Notes under the pieces: model-generated
Seen by the model: only the letters and a program-made list of their open reading frames with translations
The model's database searches: none
Told to the model about the DNA's origin: nothing
Part shown: positions 27,334 through 37,089 of the stretch, one piece after another
How the letters are laid out: the number at the start of each line of letters is the position of its first letter
How positions within the stretch are numbered: position 1 is the stretch's first letter
NCBI GenBank assembly: GCA_030266015.1
Contig: JAJDHD010000007.1
Location: 1-64,000, forward strand
Length of the DNA stretch: 64,000 nt
From: Christensenellaceae bacterium OttesenSCG-928-K19
GTDB lineage: Bacteria; Bacillota; Clostridia; Christensenellales; Christensenellaceae
Reading direction: 5' to 3'
Translations under genes and position numbers: made by a program

Positions 27334-28372
27334 TTGCAGTCAATTCCCTCTTGCGGAGTTTTACCACCTGTTCAAAAAAGCCAATCCACATATATACATT
27401 CCAAATACTGCCCAGCAAAAACGTAACCACAATAATGGCGACGCGTCCCGGCCGCGATGCGATTTTCTTTTTGAGCGCCCAGTCGATAAACGCCATGCCC
27501 TGTACAGAATACACCGCTGTCAAAAATCCCATTACGATGACATACACATAGTCAAAATTATTCCAGCCCGCTCCCACACCGATATAGGACAAAATGAGCA
27601 AGAAAAGCGACCATTTGCCAAAATGGCGGGGCAACCCCCATGCGGAAAACACAGGCACCTTCCCCACCGCGCGCCCCTGCTTCTTTATAATAGCGCGTGG
27701 AATAATGTAGTTTAGCAAGCCCAGCACCGGCACGCAAAACGCAGCCATCTGCGGCAAAAGCAACGCCATTTGCGCTGTGAACGATTTCATAATACCCGCC
27801 ACCGCCGTTTCCAACGGGATGGAGCTTATCGCCGCCGAGGTAATGCCTGCCAGCTCGCTCATCACCTGGGCATCGCCCGATTGCGCCGCCGGCAGCAGCC
27901 GTTCCGTCAGGTAATACAGTTGCTTTGTCCCCTCCGGGCTTTGGACAAGTGTTTCCTCTACCTTTATCAAAATCAAATCCAATAGCTGCATATCATATAG
28001 CAGATAGGTGCACAGGAACAATATCCCCAGCGATGCCAGCATTGTAATGACCGACGCCAACACACTGTTGTAGAATGTCATTTTACGGCGCATCACATGC
28101 CCTACAACAAGCGCCGACGGCAACACACAGCACATCAGAATTCCCGCTATGTTAATCCCTGCCATCAGGAACACGGCCACACCAAACGCCAGCACTGCCG
28201 CCACCGTCCATGCAACGCCCGTGCGCGCCCGGTGGTAGATAAACACCATAGGGAAAAGCAGCGACAACACCATGAGAAGGAAAACACCGCCGTAGTATCC
28301 AAGCGCGAAAAGGGCAACCGAGATCAAAACACATAACGCGGTTGTGCCTGTCTTCCTTGCCATCTTCTTCAA
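27326..28372 (-). CDS. YybS-like membrane protein (DUF2232)
   Basis: About 348 residues with eight or nine hydrophobic helices. Position directly before gdpP and the internal segment between helices match the YybS family, whose role is not settled. Start uncertain: a TTG at 28372 is preceded by AAAGGGA, an ATG lies three codons downstream at 28363, and a GTG at 28396 is also in frame. First gene of the block. Confidence 0.8.
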   Translation of the reverse strand: MKKMARKTGTTALCVLISVALFALGYYGGVFLLMVLSLLFPMVFIYHRARTGVAWTVAAVLAFGVAVFLMAGINIAGILMCCVLPSALVVGHVMRRKMTFYNSVLASVITMLASLGILFLCTYLLYDMQLLDLILIKVEETLVQSPEGTKQLYYLTERLLPAAQSGDAQVMSELAGITSAAISSIPLETAVAGIMKSFTAQMALLLPQMAAFCVPVLGLLNYIIPRAIIKKQGRAVGKVPVFSAWGLPRHFGKWSLFLLILSYIGVGAGWNNFDYVYVIVMGFLTAVYSVQGMAFIDWALKKKIASRPGRVAIIVVTFLLGSIWNVYMWIGFFEQVVKLRKRELTANG

Positions 28373-28503
28373 TATCGTTCCCTTTCTTTTGCGCACACTT
28401 CCCCATGATACCGTAATCCATGGTGTCTTTCTATTCTACTCATTTTTAGGCATCCCGTCAATCAACGAAGGGAACAAAACGCAGGCTCGCCCGCTAAATA
28501 ACA

Positions 28504-28534
28504 AAGGCTGCCCGAAACATATCCCGGCAGCCTT
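28504..28534 (-). terminator. Hairpin terminator after encapsulin
   Basis: AAGGCTGCC (504-512) pairs with GGCAGCCTT (526-534). On the minus strand it is followed by TGTTATTT. It separates the encapsulin pair from the YybS-gdpP block. Confidence 0.65.
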
Positions 28535-28554
28535 CCTTTGTTGTTTTTCTTTAA

Positions 28555-29364
28555 TCAGTCAAAAGACACCACTGCCTCCGGGCTCTTAAGCCGCGGCAAC
28601 GCCGTTTCCATCACCCGCAGATGGTGATTTAGGTCTGCCAGCTCCAAATAAGCAACGGCCAGATCCTGCCCCACGGCAAGATCCATATATTGCGGCTCAC
28701 AGCACACAAGAAGCGCCTTCTTCATGCCCAGCGCCGTCGTGTGGAACACGCGGCCGTCCACCATCTTCTCCACACGGTCGATCTCCATTACGCCCGTGCC
28801 CTGCTGGATTCGCTGTAGTGAAAGGTAGATATCCGGGCTCATGATGATGGCATAGCGCCCATAGTATCCTTTCTCATTCAATAGGGTCAGGCCTTTTGCG
28901 ATATCCTGATAAGCAGCCTCGCCCGTACCCCAGTCGCCGCGTTTGATTTTGTTGACGCCTGCTGCGTTTGTCAGCCCCTGGATGCCCAGCTCTTTATCAC
29001 CAAAAAAGATTAACCTGTCCTCCAGGCGAGCAACGGTTTCCGCGCTGCTCATCGCGGCGGAAAGGTCTATTGGATAACCTTCTTTTTCACTGTTTTCGAT
29101 ATCCCGCCATAGCAGCCAGAAATCATTATAAAGCTGTGGCACCTCCAGGTAATTGCGCCCCGACGTGCGCACAATGCCGTTATCAAACTTCTCTTCCTTG
29201 GCAGTATCCACATTCAGTGTGGTGACGCCCGGCCCCAGCGGCCCGAATAACGACAGAAACCGGCGGCCCACCAAAATCCGTTTCGCCGTATCCACCACAG
29301 CCGTATCTATGCTCTTCCAAAGCTCCTCAGAATATGGAGCGCTCTCCCTCGATAAATAGTCCAT
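28555..29364 (-). CDS. Encapsulin shell protein (family 1)
   Basis: 269 residues, HK97-fold shell protein of the linocin/encapsulin family. Recognisable parts are the N-terminal helix MDYLSRESAPYSEELWKSID, the GRRFLSLFGPLGPG loop, the central DIENSEKEG region and the C-terminal DLNHHLRVMETALPRLKSPEA. The protein self-assembles into an icosahedral compartment that captures cargo through a C-terminal peptide. The cargo gene is 12 bases upstream, so the pair should form an iron-storing compartment. Confidence 0.94.
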   Translation of the reverse strand: MDYLSRESAPYSEELWKSIDTAVVDTAKRILVGRRFLSLFGPLGPGVTTLNVDTAKEEKFDNGIVRTSGRNYLEVPQLYNDFWLLWRDIENSEKEGYPIDLSAAMSSAETVARLEDRLIFFGDKELGIQGLTNAAGVNKIKRGDWGTGEAAYQDIAKGLTLLNEKGYYGRYAIIMSPDIYLSLQRIQQGTGVMEIDRVEKMVDGRVFHTTALGMKKALLVCCEPQYMDLAVGQDLAVAYLELADLNHHLRVMETALPRLKSPEAVVSFD

Positions 29365-29376
29365 CTCTATTCCTCC

Positions 29377-29733
29377 TTATTTAAGCAAGCTGCCTACCGT
29401 GCTGCCCTCTGCCGCCGGCTGGGCGTCCGGATTGATGCCAAGGTCTATCATCATCTCACGCACTTCTGCCTGGCCGGACGCAAAGTGCTCTGCCTCTTGC
29501 GGGTCAAGATGCCGCAGCAGCGTCATCAGCTCGCCGATATGTGCCTTCTCCTCATTGCTGATATCTGATAAAACCGCTTTGGCAAGCGGGTCGTCCGTCG
29601 CCATCACATGCGCTTCATAACCATGGATTGCCTCCAGCTCACCCACAATATCCTCCCGGATCGCCTGAATAAGCTCGCCATTGGTTAATTTCCTCGGTAC
29701 TACCGCTCCAAAGGGATTACCTAATACTGCCAT
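29377..29733 (-). CDS. Encapsulated ferritin-like cargo protein
   Basis: 118 residues. Two long helices carry carboxylate and histidine ligands (GELEAIHGYEAH and NEEKAHIGEL) as in encapsulated ferritins, where two subunits form one ferroxidase site. A flexible Ala/Glu-rich linker leads to the C-terminal targeting peptide STVGSLLK, of the known cargo-loading type (xxVGSLx). It should oxidise Fe(II) inside the shell. The start follows AAAGGAGATG. Cotranscribed with the encapsulin gene. Confidence 0.9.
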   Translation of the reverse strand: MAVLGNPFGAVVPRKLTNGELIQAIREDIVGELEAIHGYEAHVMATDDPLAKAVLSDISNEEKAHIGELMTLLRHLDPQEAEHFASGQAEVREMMIDLGINPDAQPAAEGSTVGSLLK

Positions 29734-29861
29734 AATCTTTCATCTCCTTTTCATTTTCGCAACGCAAGGAACAAAATCCCCCGCGTAATTTCCATAATAT
29801 TCTAATAACCCGCTGCTGGTAAATAAAACGTCCTTCCTTAAAATAATCCCCTCACCACATG

Positions 29862-29893
29862 AAAAACGGCCGCCACTCCGCCGCCGTTTTTTT
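29862..29893. terminator. Bidirectional terminator
   Basis: AAAAACGGC (29862-29870) pairs with GCCGTTTTT (29883-29891), with A and T runs at the ends. It ends the PHP gene on the minus strand just before the encapsulin pair. Confidence 0.8.
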
Positions 29894-29896
29894 ATG

Positions 29897-31183
29897 TTAT
29901 TTCCTGTATTTCAACCCAAGATCGCGGTAATACGCGATCCTGCTTTCCATATCCGGGTGCTCATGCTTTGCTTTTTTGGAGTAAATGCTATATGCAATGT
30001 TTTCCTCCGTGGCATGCTCGTGCCCTACCAGCGCCCATGTGCTATCCGCAAGGTGCGCAAACTCCGGGTCCCTCAGCTTCTCGCACACAAAGCTTTGCCG
30101 CGGCTGGTTTACATCTTCACCGGAGATTTCCATAAACCCATAGTGCTTGCACATATTCATGATGCATTTGAGCTGCTCCTCTGTGTTGCGCGCGGGCATG
30201 TAAGAAACCGCCTCAAACCCAAGCTCACGCAGCAGCACCATCAGCGTTGTCAGATAGCCGTCTTCAAACTTCTGCGCTTTTTTATCCCCTGTGGGCGAAT
30301 CATCCACATCGCCAAGATAGCAGTAAGTGGGAATAACGCCAAGCTGGCGTGCATAGTCTACCACTTCCTTCACCGGCGGAATATCCGCGCCGCCGGGCAC
30401 ATAAAACCTGGGCACCAGGTTTGCTTTTAAAACATTCAGCACGTCATATTCATACGCATAGAATTCGGTATCCAGCAGCATCTCTTTCGTTTTGGGCGAA
30501 ATCCCTATCCCCATATTGTTTTGCAGGAAATCGACCAACGCCTGCCCCCTGCCATATTTTTCAATCAGCTTTTTGGCAAGGGCAAACAGGATGTGCCGCT
30601 CTGTGATGCTGCCACCCTCCGCCGCCATGGAGACGGGCACAACGTCCTCGTCAAAATCAATATAAATCTGATGCTCCAGCAAAATCCTGTTCAGGTTGTC
30701 CACCTGCTTACGGTTTCTCTCGTTGCGCGCCTCGCGCACGCGCATCAAAAGCGCATCCAGCTCTTCTATTTTGCTGTGGGGAATACCGTGCAGCGTGATA
30801 TACGCGTTTCCCACTTCGTCGGGGTTGTTGATTTTTTTATCCTCCAGCGGCGTACCCGCAAACGAAACGCGCACCTCTGCGCCAATCGTTGTGGTAATGC
30901 CGATGATATCGCCCGCCTCTATGAATTCATGCGCGCCATCCACCGTATCGTGATCCACAATGCCCACTGTGGCCAGCCCGCTCATATACGCTTTATACAC
31001 AGCAGCCGTAGGCGAGTAAGAAGAAAATGAAAATGTCGTGTGCACGTGATTGTTGGTATCCTCTGTGCGCACCGGCTTTTCAATCTCGCCCGCGTCCAGC
31101 ATTGCCCGAAGCCCCCTCAGCGCTTCCAGCCGTTCTTCTTTTGTTTTTGCGTTCAGTTGTTCTGTCAATTGTTTTTCATTCAT
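29897..31183 (-). CDS. PHP-domain protein beside rhamnulokinase
   Basis: About 428 residues. The N-terminal part has the metal-binding PHP motifs NHVHTTFSFSS and VDHDTVDGA, and a late VGHEH segment; the middle is helical. PHP proteins are metal-dependent phosphoesterases; here the substrate is unknown. The start ATG at 31183 follows GCGAGGTAC; an in-frame frame upstream runs into the kinase gene and is less likely. It lies 41 bases after rhaB, so a role linked to deoxysugar metabolism is possible but unproven. Confidence 0.8.
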   Translation of the reverse strand: MNEKQLTEQLNAKTKEERLEALRGLRAMLDAGEIEKPVRTEDTNNHVHTTFSFSSYSPTAAVYKAYMSGLATVGIVDHDTVDGAHEFIEAGDIIGITTTIGAEVRVSFAGTPLEDKKINNPDEVGNAYITLHGIPHSKIEELDALLMRVREARNERNRKQVDNLNRILLEHQIYIDFDEDVVPVSMAAEGGSITERHILFALAKKLIEKYGRGQALVDFLQNNMGIGISPKTKEMLLDTEFYAYEYDVLNVLKANLVPRFYVPGGADIPPVKEVVDYARQLGVIPTYCYLGDVDDSPTGDKKAQKFEDGYLTTLMVLLRELGFEAVSYMPARNTEEQLKCIMNMCKHYGFMEISGEDVNQPRQSFVCEKLRDPEFAHLADSTWALVGHEHATEENIAYSIYSKKAKHEHPDMESRIAYYRDLGLKYRK

Positions 31184-31224
31184 TTTGTACCTCGCCTCTG
31201 TCCATATACATTGTTTTATTTTTA

Positions 31225-32679
31225 TCATTCCATGATCTTGCGGAAGTTCGCATACGCTTTTTCCCATTCACTGCCACCCTGCGGCGCATATTCTTTCAGC
31301 TCACAGGAATCTGCCACCACCTGCCGCGCCTCCGCAATACTTGCAATCTCACCTGCCGCAATCAGTTGCACGGCAATATTGCCCAGCACCGTTGCCTCGT
31401 CTGGCCCCGCCGCCACTTTTTTACCGGAGGCATCCGCCGTCATCTGGCACAGCAGCGCACTCTTGGTGCCGCCGCCCAATATGTGTACAACGTCATACCC
31501 TATCCCCGTGCAATCCTCCACGCACTCAAACCCGTAACGGAATTTCAGCGCGAGGCTCTCGTCGATACACCGAATGATCTCGCCCGGCCCTTGCGGCACA
31601 GGCTGGCCTGTTCGTTCGCAATATGCCGCAATCCGGCGCGGGATATTGCCCGGTTTAATAAACTCGGGCCGGTCTACATCAATCAGGCATTTAAAGGGCT
31701 GCGCCTGCTTCGCCATGCTTTCCAGCTCGCCAAATCCATATTCATTGCCCTCGCGAATCCACTGCCGCCGCGATTCCTGTATCAGCCATGTTCCCATGAT
31801 GTTTTTTAAAAAGCGTATGGTGCCATTAATGCCGCCCTCGTTGGCAAAATTATATTCCTGCGCTTTTTCATCCAGCACAGGCTGCTTCAGTTCTGTGCCC
31901 AAAAGCGCCCATGTACCGCAGCTGATATAGAGGAAATCCTCCGCCTGCGTGGGAATGCTTGCCACTGCCGAAGCTGTGTCGTGCGAAGCAATACACACCA
32001 CCTTTGCCTTGGGCGCGGAAAGCTCTTCACAGATTTCATCGGACAACGTGCCGCATATGGTGCCCGGCTGCACGATTTTACCCAGCATCTGCGTGGGAAT
32101 TCCCGCTTTTTTGATCAACTCCATATCCCAGTAGCGCGCGCGCGCATCCAGCATTTGCGATGTGGAAGCGATTGTATACTCCGTTTTGCCCACCCCAGTC
32201 AGGAAGTAATTGAGCAGGTCGGGCGTAAACAACAGCATTTTTGTGCGCTCCAGCTGATCCATGTGGTTGCGCACCATGGACTCCAACTGGTAGAGCGTAT
32301 TGATCTGCATTTGCTGAATCCCTGTGCTGGCATACACTTCACCTGCCGGCACGGGAAAATCAAGATAATCATCTGTGCGTTTATCCCTGTAATGCACAGG
32401 GTTTGTCACCAGCTGGCCGTCTTCTCCAACCAGTCCAAAATCCACTCCCCAAGTATCGATGCCCACATAATCAAACCCGCCCGCGTTCACCGCCTTGGTA
32501 ATCCCGGTCTTGATATCATAAAACAGCCGCAGCGTATCCCAATACATTGTTCCGTTCACGGTAACCGGGTCGTTTGTAAAACGGTGAATCTCCTGCATAC
32601 GGATCTTGCCATCCTTGTATTCCGCCAGCATGGCACGCCCGCTGGATGCGCCAAGGTCAAACGCCAGAATCTTGCTCAT
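31225..32679 (-). CDS. rhaB: Rhamnulokinase
   Basis: About 484 residues, FGGY carbohydrate kinase. Visible: the N-terminal phosphate loop FDLGASSGRAM, the substrate segment GIDTWGVDFGL, CGTWALLGTE and the adenosine loop HILGGGTKSALLCQ. These match RhaB, which phosphorylates L-rhamnulose. Isomerase and aldolase genes are not in the window. The start ATG at 32679 follows GGATGGAAG; an ATG four codons upstream is possible. Confidence 0.88.
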   Translation of the reverse strand: MSKILAFDLGASSGRAMLAEYKDGKIRMQEIHRFTNDPVTVNGTMYWDTLRLFYDIKTGITKAVNAGGFDYVGIDTWGVDFGLVGEDGQLVTNPVHYRDKRTDDYLDFPVPAGEVYASTGIQQMQINTLYQLESMVRNHMDQLERTKMLLFTPDLLNYFLTGVGKTEYTIASTSQMLDARARYWDMELIKKAGIPTQMLGKIVQPGTICGTLSDEICEELSAPKAKVVCIASHDTASAVASIPTQAEDFLYISCGTWALLGTELKQPVLDEKAQEYNFANEGGINGTIRFLKNIMGTWLIQESRRQWIREGNEYGFGELESMAKQAQPFKCLIDVDRPEFIKPGNIPRRIAAYCERTGQPVPQGPGEIIRCIDESLALKFRYGFECVEDCTGIGYDVVHILGGGTKSALLCQMTADASGKKVAAGPDEATVLGNIAVQLIAAGEIASIAEARQVVADSCELKEYAPQGGSEWEKAYANFRKIME

Positions 32680-32980
32680 TTTAGCTTCCATCCTTTTATT
32701 TTATACTATTCCCCGGCAAAAAACAGGTATGCTATCCACATACCCGAATATTAGTATTATATATTATAGTATGGATTTAGGGATAAAAAAAGTGAAAAAT
32801 AATTCTTTCTTGCATAATCATGGATAAAAATTACATGTTTTTTCGCATTCTTCTTCGCCCGTGTTCATTTTGACCTTTGCTGTCACGTTTACTGAACAGT
32901 TTTGGCAAAACAGCACAGCCGCAGGGAACAATTGATGCCTGCCGTCCGTCTGTCTTATATCAGCTTTGGAGGTCTGAAAC
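32680..32980. other. Divergent intergenic region
   Basis: 300 bases between rhaB (minus) and a lipoprotein gene (plus). It holds a very AT-rich core (32,745-32,775) with several TATAAT-like boxes on the minus strand and no clear -35 box. No gene or structured RNA was recognised. Confidence 0.4.
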
Positions 32981-33358
32981 ATGAAAAGACTTTGCTCTAT
33001 TTTATTGATCACACCCCTTACTGCCGCCGTTGTGGGGTGCGCGGGCGACAGCAGCATCGAGGGAGCCTGGGTATACAGCGAGGAAGCCCTCTCCCGGTTC
33101 GAAAGCCTGAATCACGAAATGACTGCGCAAACAGGCCTTGATTCGGAGGAGATGATGAAAACACTGCGCAATGCGACCGTAGAATTCAAGCCGGATGGAA
33201 CCGCCGTCACAACTCAGCCGGATGGCAGCACCACACAAGCCAGTTATACCATAGAGGATGACACCGTTACCATGGAGGCAGAAGGGGCTACCACAGAGCT
33301 TACGTTAAATGACGGCATTTTATATCACATGGGCATTCCTACTTTTGTTAAGAAATAA
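32981..33358 (+). CDS. Small lipoprotein
   Basis: 125 residues with a signal peptide and lipobox VVGC. The mature domain reads like a small beta-barrel of the lipocalin-like/DUF5640 type: EGAWVY near the start, then alternating strands (VEFKPDGTAVTTQPDG, ASYTIEDDTVTMEAEG). Function unknown. TTGGAGG precedes the ATG. A terminator follows at once; it is a single-gene unit. Confidence 0.7.
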   Translation: MKRLCSILLITPLTAAVVGCAGDSSIEGAWVYSEEALSRFESLNHEMTAQTGLDSEEMMKTLRNATVEFKPDGTAVTTQPDGSTTQASYTIEDDTVTMEAEGATTELTLNDGILYHMGIPTFVKK

Positions 33359-33370
33359 AAGACATGACAT

Positions 33371-33408
33371 AAAAAAAGCTCCCGTTTTTTACTATACGAG
33401 AGCTTTTT
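33371..33408. terminator. Bidirectional terminator
   Basis: AAAAAGCTC and GAGCTTTTT arms around an inner CG/CG extension and an AT-rich loop. It ends the lipoprotein gene and, on the other strand, the ABC permease gene. Confidence 0.75.
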
Positions 33409-33421
33409 GCTTCGTTGTTAT

Positions 33422-34765
33422 TTACTCCGCGCCGCGGATTGCCTCCAGCGGACTCATTTTTGTTGCGCGCCACGCCGGGTAAAGCCCGGACACAATGCCC
33501 ACCCCCGTCGCAATGAGGATAGCCCCCAGGCTGAGCCACCACGGAATGGAGAGACGCACCCCCTCGTAAAAGTACATTCCAAGGAAATTCATCTCGCCGC
33601 CGCCCATGTTTACCACGCCGCCCACAGCATAGCTGATCACCAAACCTATGATGCCGCCTAGCAGGCCAATCAGGGCCGCCTCTACCAAAAACATCAGGTT
33701 GATCTTGCGTATGGACAGGCCGATTACCTTCATCACGCCAATCTCCCGCCGCCGCTCCAATATGCTTGCCAGCATGGTGTTGGCGATACCAATGGCAGAC
33801 ACAAGAAGCGAAATCAATCCAATGGCAATGAGCTGCGATTGCTGCCTCATCGCCTCTTCCTGCACCGTGTTGATCCACTCTGAGTCACTATACGCCTCAA
33901 AGCCCATTTCCTTTATTTTCGTCAGTATACCGTCTACAGCATCCACATCCACGGCATTTACATAAGCCTGCTGGTAACTCCCGGCTTTATACCCCAGGTT
34001 TTCCAGCAGCTTTTTGTTTTCCTTCATGATGCGGTCTGCCGCGTCCCTGCTGATAAACATCTGGTAGCTCCATGCATCATTTGAAAGAATACCCGTGATT
34101 TTCGCCTTATATTCCTTTGGCGCAGGATTTTCCGGCGTAAATTCCTCGTCTTTGCCGTCGCTCCAGTGGGGATAAAACTTTAACTGCTGCGTGAGCCAAT
34201 CCACATCCGGGCCGCTTGGCTCTTCATACTCCGCGTCCTCATAATAGACGCCACCCACAGACATTGCCACCCCATACCCGTAATACCCGCTGGTATCACG
34301 AGGATCGGTGAAATATTGCCGGGTGCTCTTGCCAATAACCAACTCCACCGCGTCCGTATCCGAATACAGGCCACCCTCCATGAACTCAAAGCCCATGGCC
34401 TCGGCATCCACGGCATATACCTCGCTGCCGTTTACATATTTACCCATCACAAGGTATGCAGGCAGGCTTTGCACGCCGGTGGCGCTTTTCACGCCATCCC
34501 AGCCCTTTATCATATCGATGGTTTGCTCATTCAGCCTTGTGCCCGACTGGCCGCCCATGCTGCCATAGTTATATACCTGTATTTGTGTCAGGTTAAAGCT
34601 GCCCATGATATTCTCATTAAATTGTTCCAGGTTTCCCAGCCCCAACGCCACCATAATGACGATACATGCCGTGCCGATAATCACTCCCAGCACCGTAAGC
34701 ATCGTGCGCAGCTTCCTGCGCCACAGGTTGCCGGCGGCAAGCGCCAGGACGTCAAATAAGTTCAT
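33422..34765 (-). CDS. ABC transporter permease, MacB/FtsX type
   Basis: About 447 residues: one N-terminal helix, a large extracytoplasmic MacB-like domain (about 45-315) and three C-terminal helices with the FtsX signature ILERRREIGVMKVIGLS. It works with the ATPase at 36,373 and probably with the secreted protein at 34,752. Such type VII ABC systems do mechanical work across the membrane rather than classical transport. The start ATG overlaps the previous gene by 14 bases. Confidence 0.85.
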   Translation of the reverse strand: MNLFDVLALAAGNLWRRKLRTMLTVLGVIIGTACIVIMVALGLGNLEQFNENIMGSFNLTQIQVYNYGSMGGQSGTRLNEQTIDMIKGWDGVKSATGVQSLPAYLVMGKYVNGSEVYAVDAEAMGFEFMEGGLYSDTDAVELVIGKSTRQYFTDPRDTSGYYGYGVAMSVGGVYYEDAEYEEPSGPDVDWLTQQLKFYPHWSDGKDEEFTPENPAPKEYKAKITGILSNDAWSYQMFISRDAADRIMKENKKLLENLGYKAGSYQQAYVNAVDVDAVDGILTKIKEMGFEAYSDSEWINTVQEEAMRQQSQLIAIGLISLLVSAIGIANTMLASILERRREIGVMKVIGLSIRKINLMFLVEAALIGLLGGIIGLVISYAVGGVVNMGGGEMNFLGMYFYEGVRLSIPWWLSLGAILIATGVGIVSGLYPAWRATKMSPLEAIRGAE

Positions 34766-36344
34766 TGTCGTCCATATCCTCCAGCAACGCTTTTTCGCGT
34801 TTTTTCTTCCTGCGAGCCGCCACAACGCCGCCCACAACCGCAACGGCTGCAACAGCAATGATCACCCAGCCCCACCACGGGAATGACGGGCCGGCTTCTT
34901 CCTCTATCATCTCCGGATCTTCCCACATGCCGGGATCCTCATACACCATTTCTATGATTTCCGTTTTCAGCGGTATCTTTTCTTCATAAGTATCCCCATA
35001 TTCGTCTTCATAGGAGATTACATAATTACCTTCCACCGCGCCCAGCACAGGCAGGGCCTCCGGGTCATCCGCCGAATACCCCACGGACGCGTAAATATCT
35101 GCGCTTTTGCTCGCACCCGACTCCATATTCCCCAAAAAAGAACTGGCGTCTGGCGTAATCCCGTCAACCTCCAGGTTCACCGTCACGTTATAAAGCGTGT
35201 TCTTGCCCTTGTTGTAAAGGTTTAGCGTAGACTGCATACTGTCGCCCGCATATACAACAGTAGGAAACTGCGGCTCGTCAAAATCCAGGCGAATCTGCTG
35301 TTTGATCTGCACGGTAATTTCATCATCCACTTTATATGCGGTCGCGCTGCTGTCCTCATAGTCTATGGATATGCTAATCTTTTGTGGACCGGACTTAGCG
35401 TCTGCACGCGCCTTCATTTTAAAGGTAAAGGATTGTGACTCCCCCTTTTTGATTTCCTTGATATAGGAGGTGCTTGCCCCATCCTCCGGCATCAAATCTG
35501 TCTCTACACTTTTGTGGTTTATGGTGATGTTTTTCACATTCACCTTTTCACTTGTATTGGTCAACGTTGCGGTCACGGCGAATACCTCCCCCGCATACGC
35601 AGGCTCGGGCACCACCATATAGTTGCTCATAATCACCTTGGGCTGGGAGGTAGCTCCGCTCCCGCCACCACCGCCGCTTCCGCCGCCGCCATCGCTTTCA
35701 CCACCGCCACCGCTTTCACCGCCGTCCGGTGGCATATCTGAATCTGGCTCATCACCTATCCCATCGCTGATTGTCACATAGAAAACAAAATTCTGCACAT
35801 ATTCTTCATATGGTTCTTTACTTCTTACATCCTTCGCAAAATAACGAACGCTGACGCCCAATGGATACGTCCCATTTTTCCTGTCTTCTTTCAGTTCCAG
35901 CTCAAACTCTGGAATAGAATAATGGATGAGTGGATTAAGCCCTGAAGGTTCTTGAATAAATGGAAAAATCAACCCGTCATAATTCTTTTGCACAAACGGT
36001 ATATTCCCATTGCCCAGCGAAAGAGAGGCGGTAATATGGGTTACTTGATCTCCGCCTACAAACTGTGCTGCAATTTCAAACCCATCCGTCAGTACCAGCG
36101 GCAACATAAAATTCAGCTTGCCATCCACAATCTCTGGCACATACCCGCTTTCAAAATACTGTACATTGCCCTGGCTGTCTTCGATAGGATAATCTCCCAT
36201 GATCTGCAAAATGCCTGCGGCATTTGGGGTCTCCTTAAATTCGACCTTCATGGAATCCTTTTTTTCTTCCGCCGCAAATGCTGGCACAGCAAGCGCCAAC
36301 ACCATCACCAAAGCGACCACTACTGTCACAATCCGTTTCCTCAT
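34752..36344 (-). CDS. Secreted, membrane-anchored CARDB-like protein
   Basis: 530 residues. Signal peptide (cleavage near AFAAE), an N-terminal beta domain (about 30-195), a Gly/Ser/Asp-rich linker (about 200-230), two or three Ig-like CARDB/S-layer type domains (about 235-480), a C-terminal transmembrane helix (about 491-512) and a basic cytoplasmic tail. It sits between ATPase and permease genes where other systems have an HlyD-like adaptor. This suggests a large external partner of the ABC complex; the function is inferred from position only. Confidence 0.7.
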   Translation of the reverse strand: MRKRIVTVVVALVMVLALAVPAFAAEEKKDSMKVEFKETPNAAGILQIMGDYPIEDSQGNVQYFESGYVPEIVDGKLNFMLPLVLTDGFEIAAQFVGGDQVTHITASLSLGNGNIPFVQKNYDGLIFPFIQEPSGLNPLIHYSIPEFELELKEDRKNGTYPLGVSVRYFAKDVRSKEPYEEYVQNFVFYVTISDGIGDEPDSDMPPDGGESGGGGESDGGGGSGGGGGSGATSQPKVIMSNYMVVPEPAYAGEVFAVTATLTNTSEKVNVKNITINHKSVETDLMPEDGASTSYIKEIKKGESQSFTFKMKARADAKSGPQKISISIDYEDSSATAYKVDDEITVQIKQQIRLDFDEPQFPTVVYAGDSMQSTLNLYNKGKNTLYNVTVNLEVDGITPDASSFLGNMESGASKSADIYASVGYSADDPEALPVLGAVEGNYVISYEDEYGDTYEEKIPLKTEIIEMVYEDPGMWEDPEMIEEEAGPSFPWWGWVIIAVAAVAVVGGVVAARRKKKREKALLEDMDDNELI

Positions 36345-36372
36345 GCTCTCCTCCTCAAGACGCGCAAATTCA

Positions 36373-37089
36373 TTAATTTAAACTTTGTTCAATTTTTCTA
36401 TCAGTGTTTATTGTAATGTTATCAATCTTTCCATCTGTCAAATGTATCAATTTATCGGCATAAGCCGCCTTTTCCACATCATGCGTCACAAACACCAGCG
36501 TCGCACCGCGATCCCTGGCAACCTTGGATATAATATCCATAATCTGTACCGACGTTGCCGAGTCCAAGTTGCCCGTCGGCTCATCCGCAAAGATGATCTC
36601 TGGCTTGGAAATAATGGCGCGAGCAATCGACACCCTTTGCTGCTGCCCGCCAGACATCTCTAGCGGCCTGTTATAAAGCTGCTGCTTTAGCCCCATTTGC
36701 ACAAGAAGTTTTTTTGCCACCATGTTACGCGTAGTACGCGAAACACCGCGAAACATCAGCGGCAGAGCCACGTTCTCCACGGCATTCATCGTACCCATCA
36801 GGTTAAAGGACTGAAATACAAATCCGATGTGGAGCAGGCGAAAATCCACCAGTTCTTTTTCCGTCATCATATGGATTGGTTGTTTTTTGATATAGATTTT
36901 ACCAGCCGTAGGCGCCTCCAGCCCGGCCAAAAGGCTCAAAAGCGTAGACTTCCCGCTGCCCGACGTTCCCAAAATGGCACAGCTTTCCCCCGGCATGATC
37001 TCAAGATCCACACCGTTCAAAGCTTTTATTTTCACATTCGCAGTATGGTAAAACTTTTTCAGGTCTTTCGCAATAATAATCGGTTCCAT
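36373..37089 (-). CDS. ABC transporter ATP-binding protein (MacB/LolD type)
   Basis: 238 residues. Walker A GTSGSGKST (41-49), Q loop FVFQSFNLM, signature MSGGQ (146-150), Walker B IIFADEP (166-172) and the H-loop histidine in VFVTHD are all intact. It energises the FtsX-type permease at 33,422. First gene of the operon behind the promoter at 37,243-37,271. Confidence 0.9.
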   Translation of the reverse strand: MEPIIIAKDLKKFYHTANVKIKALNGVDLEIMPGESCAILGTSGSGKSTLLSLLAGLEAPTAGKIYIKKQPIHMMTEKELVDFRLLHIGFVFQSFNLMGTMNAVENVALPLMFRGVSRTTRNMVAKKLLVQMGLKQQLYNRPLEMSGGQQQRVSIARAIISKPEIIFADEPTGNLDSATSVQIMDIISKVARDRGATLVFVTHDVEKAAYADKLIHLTDGKIDNITINTDRKIEQSLN

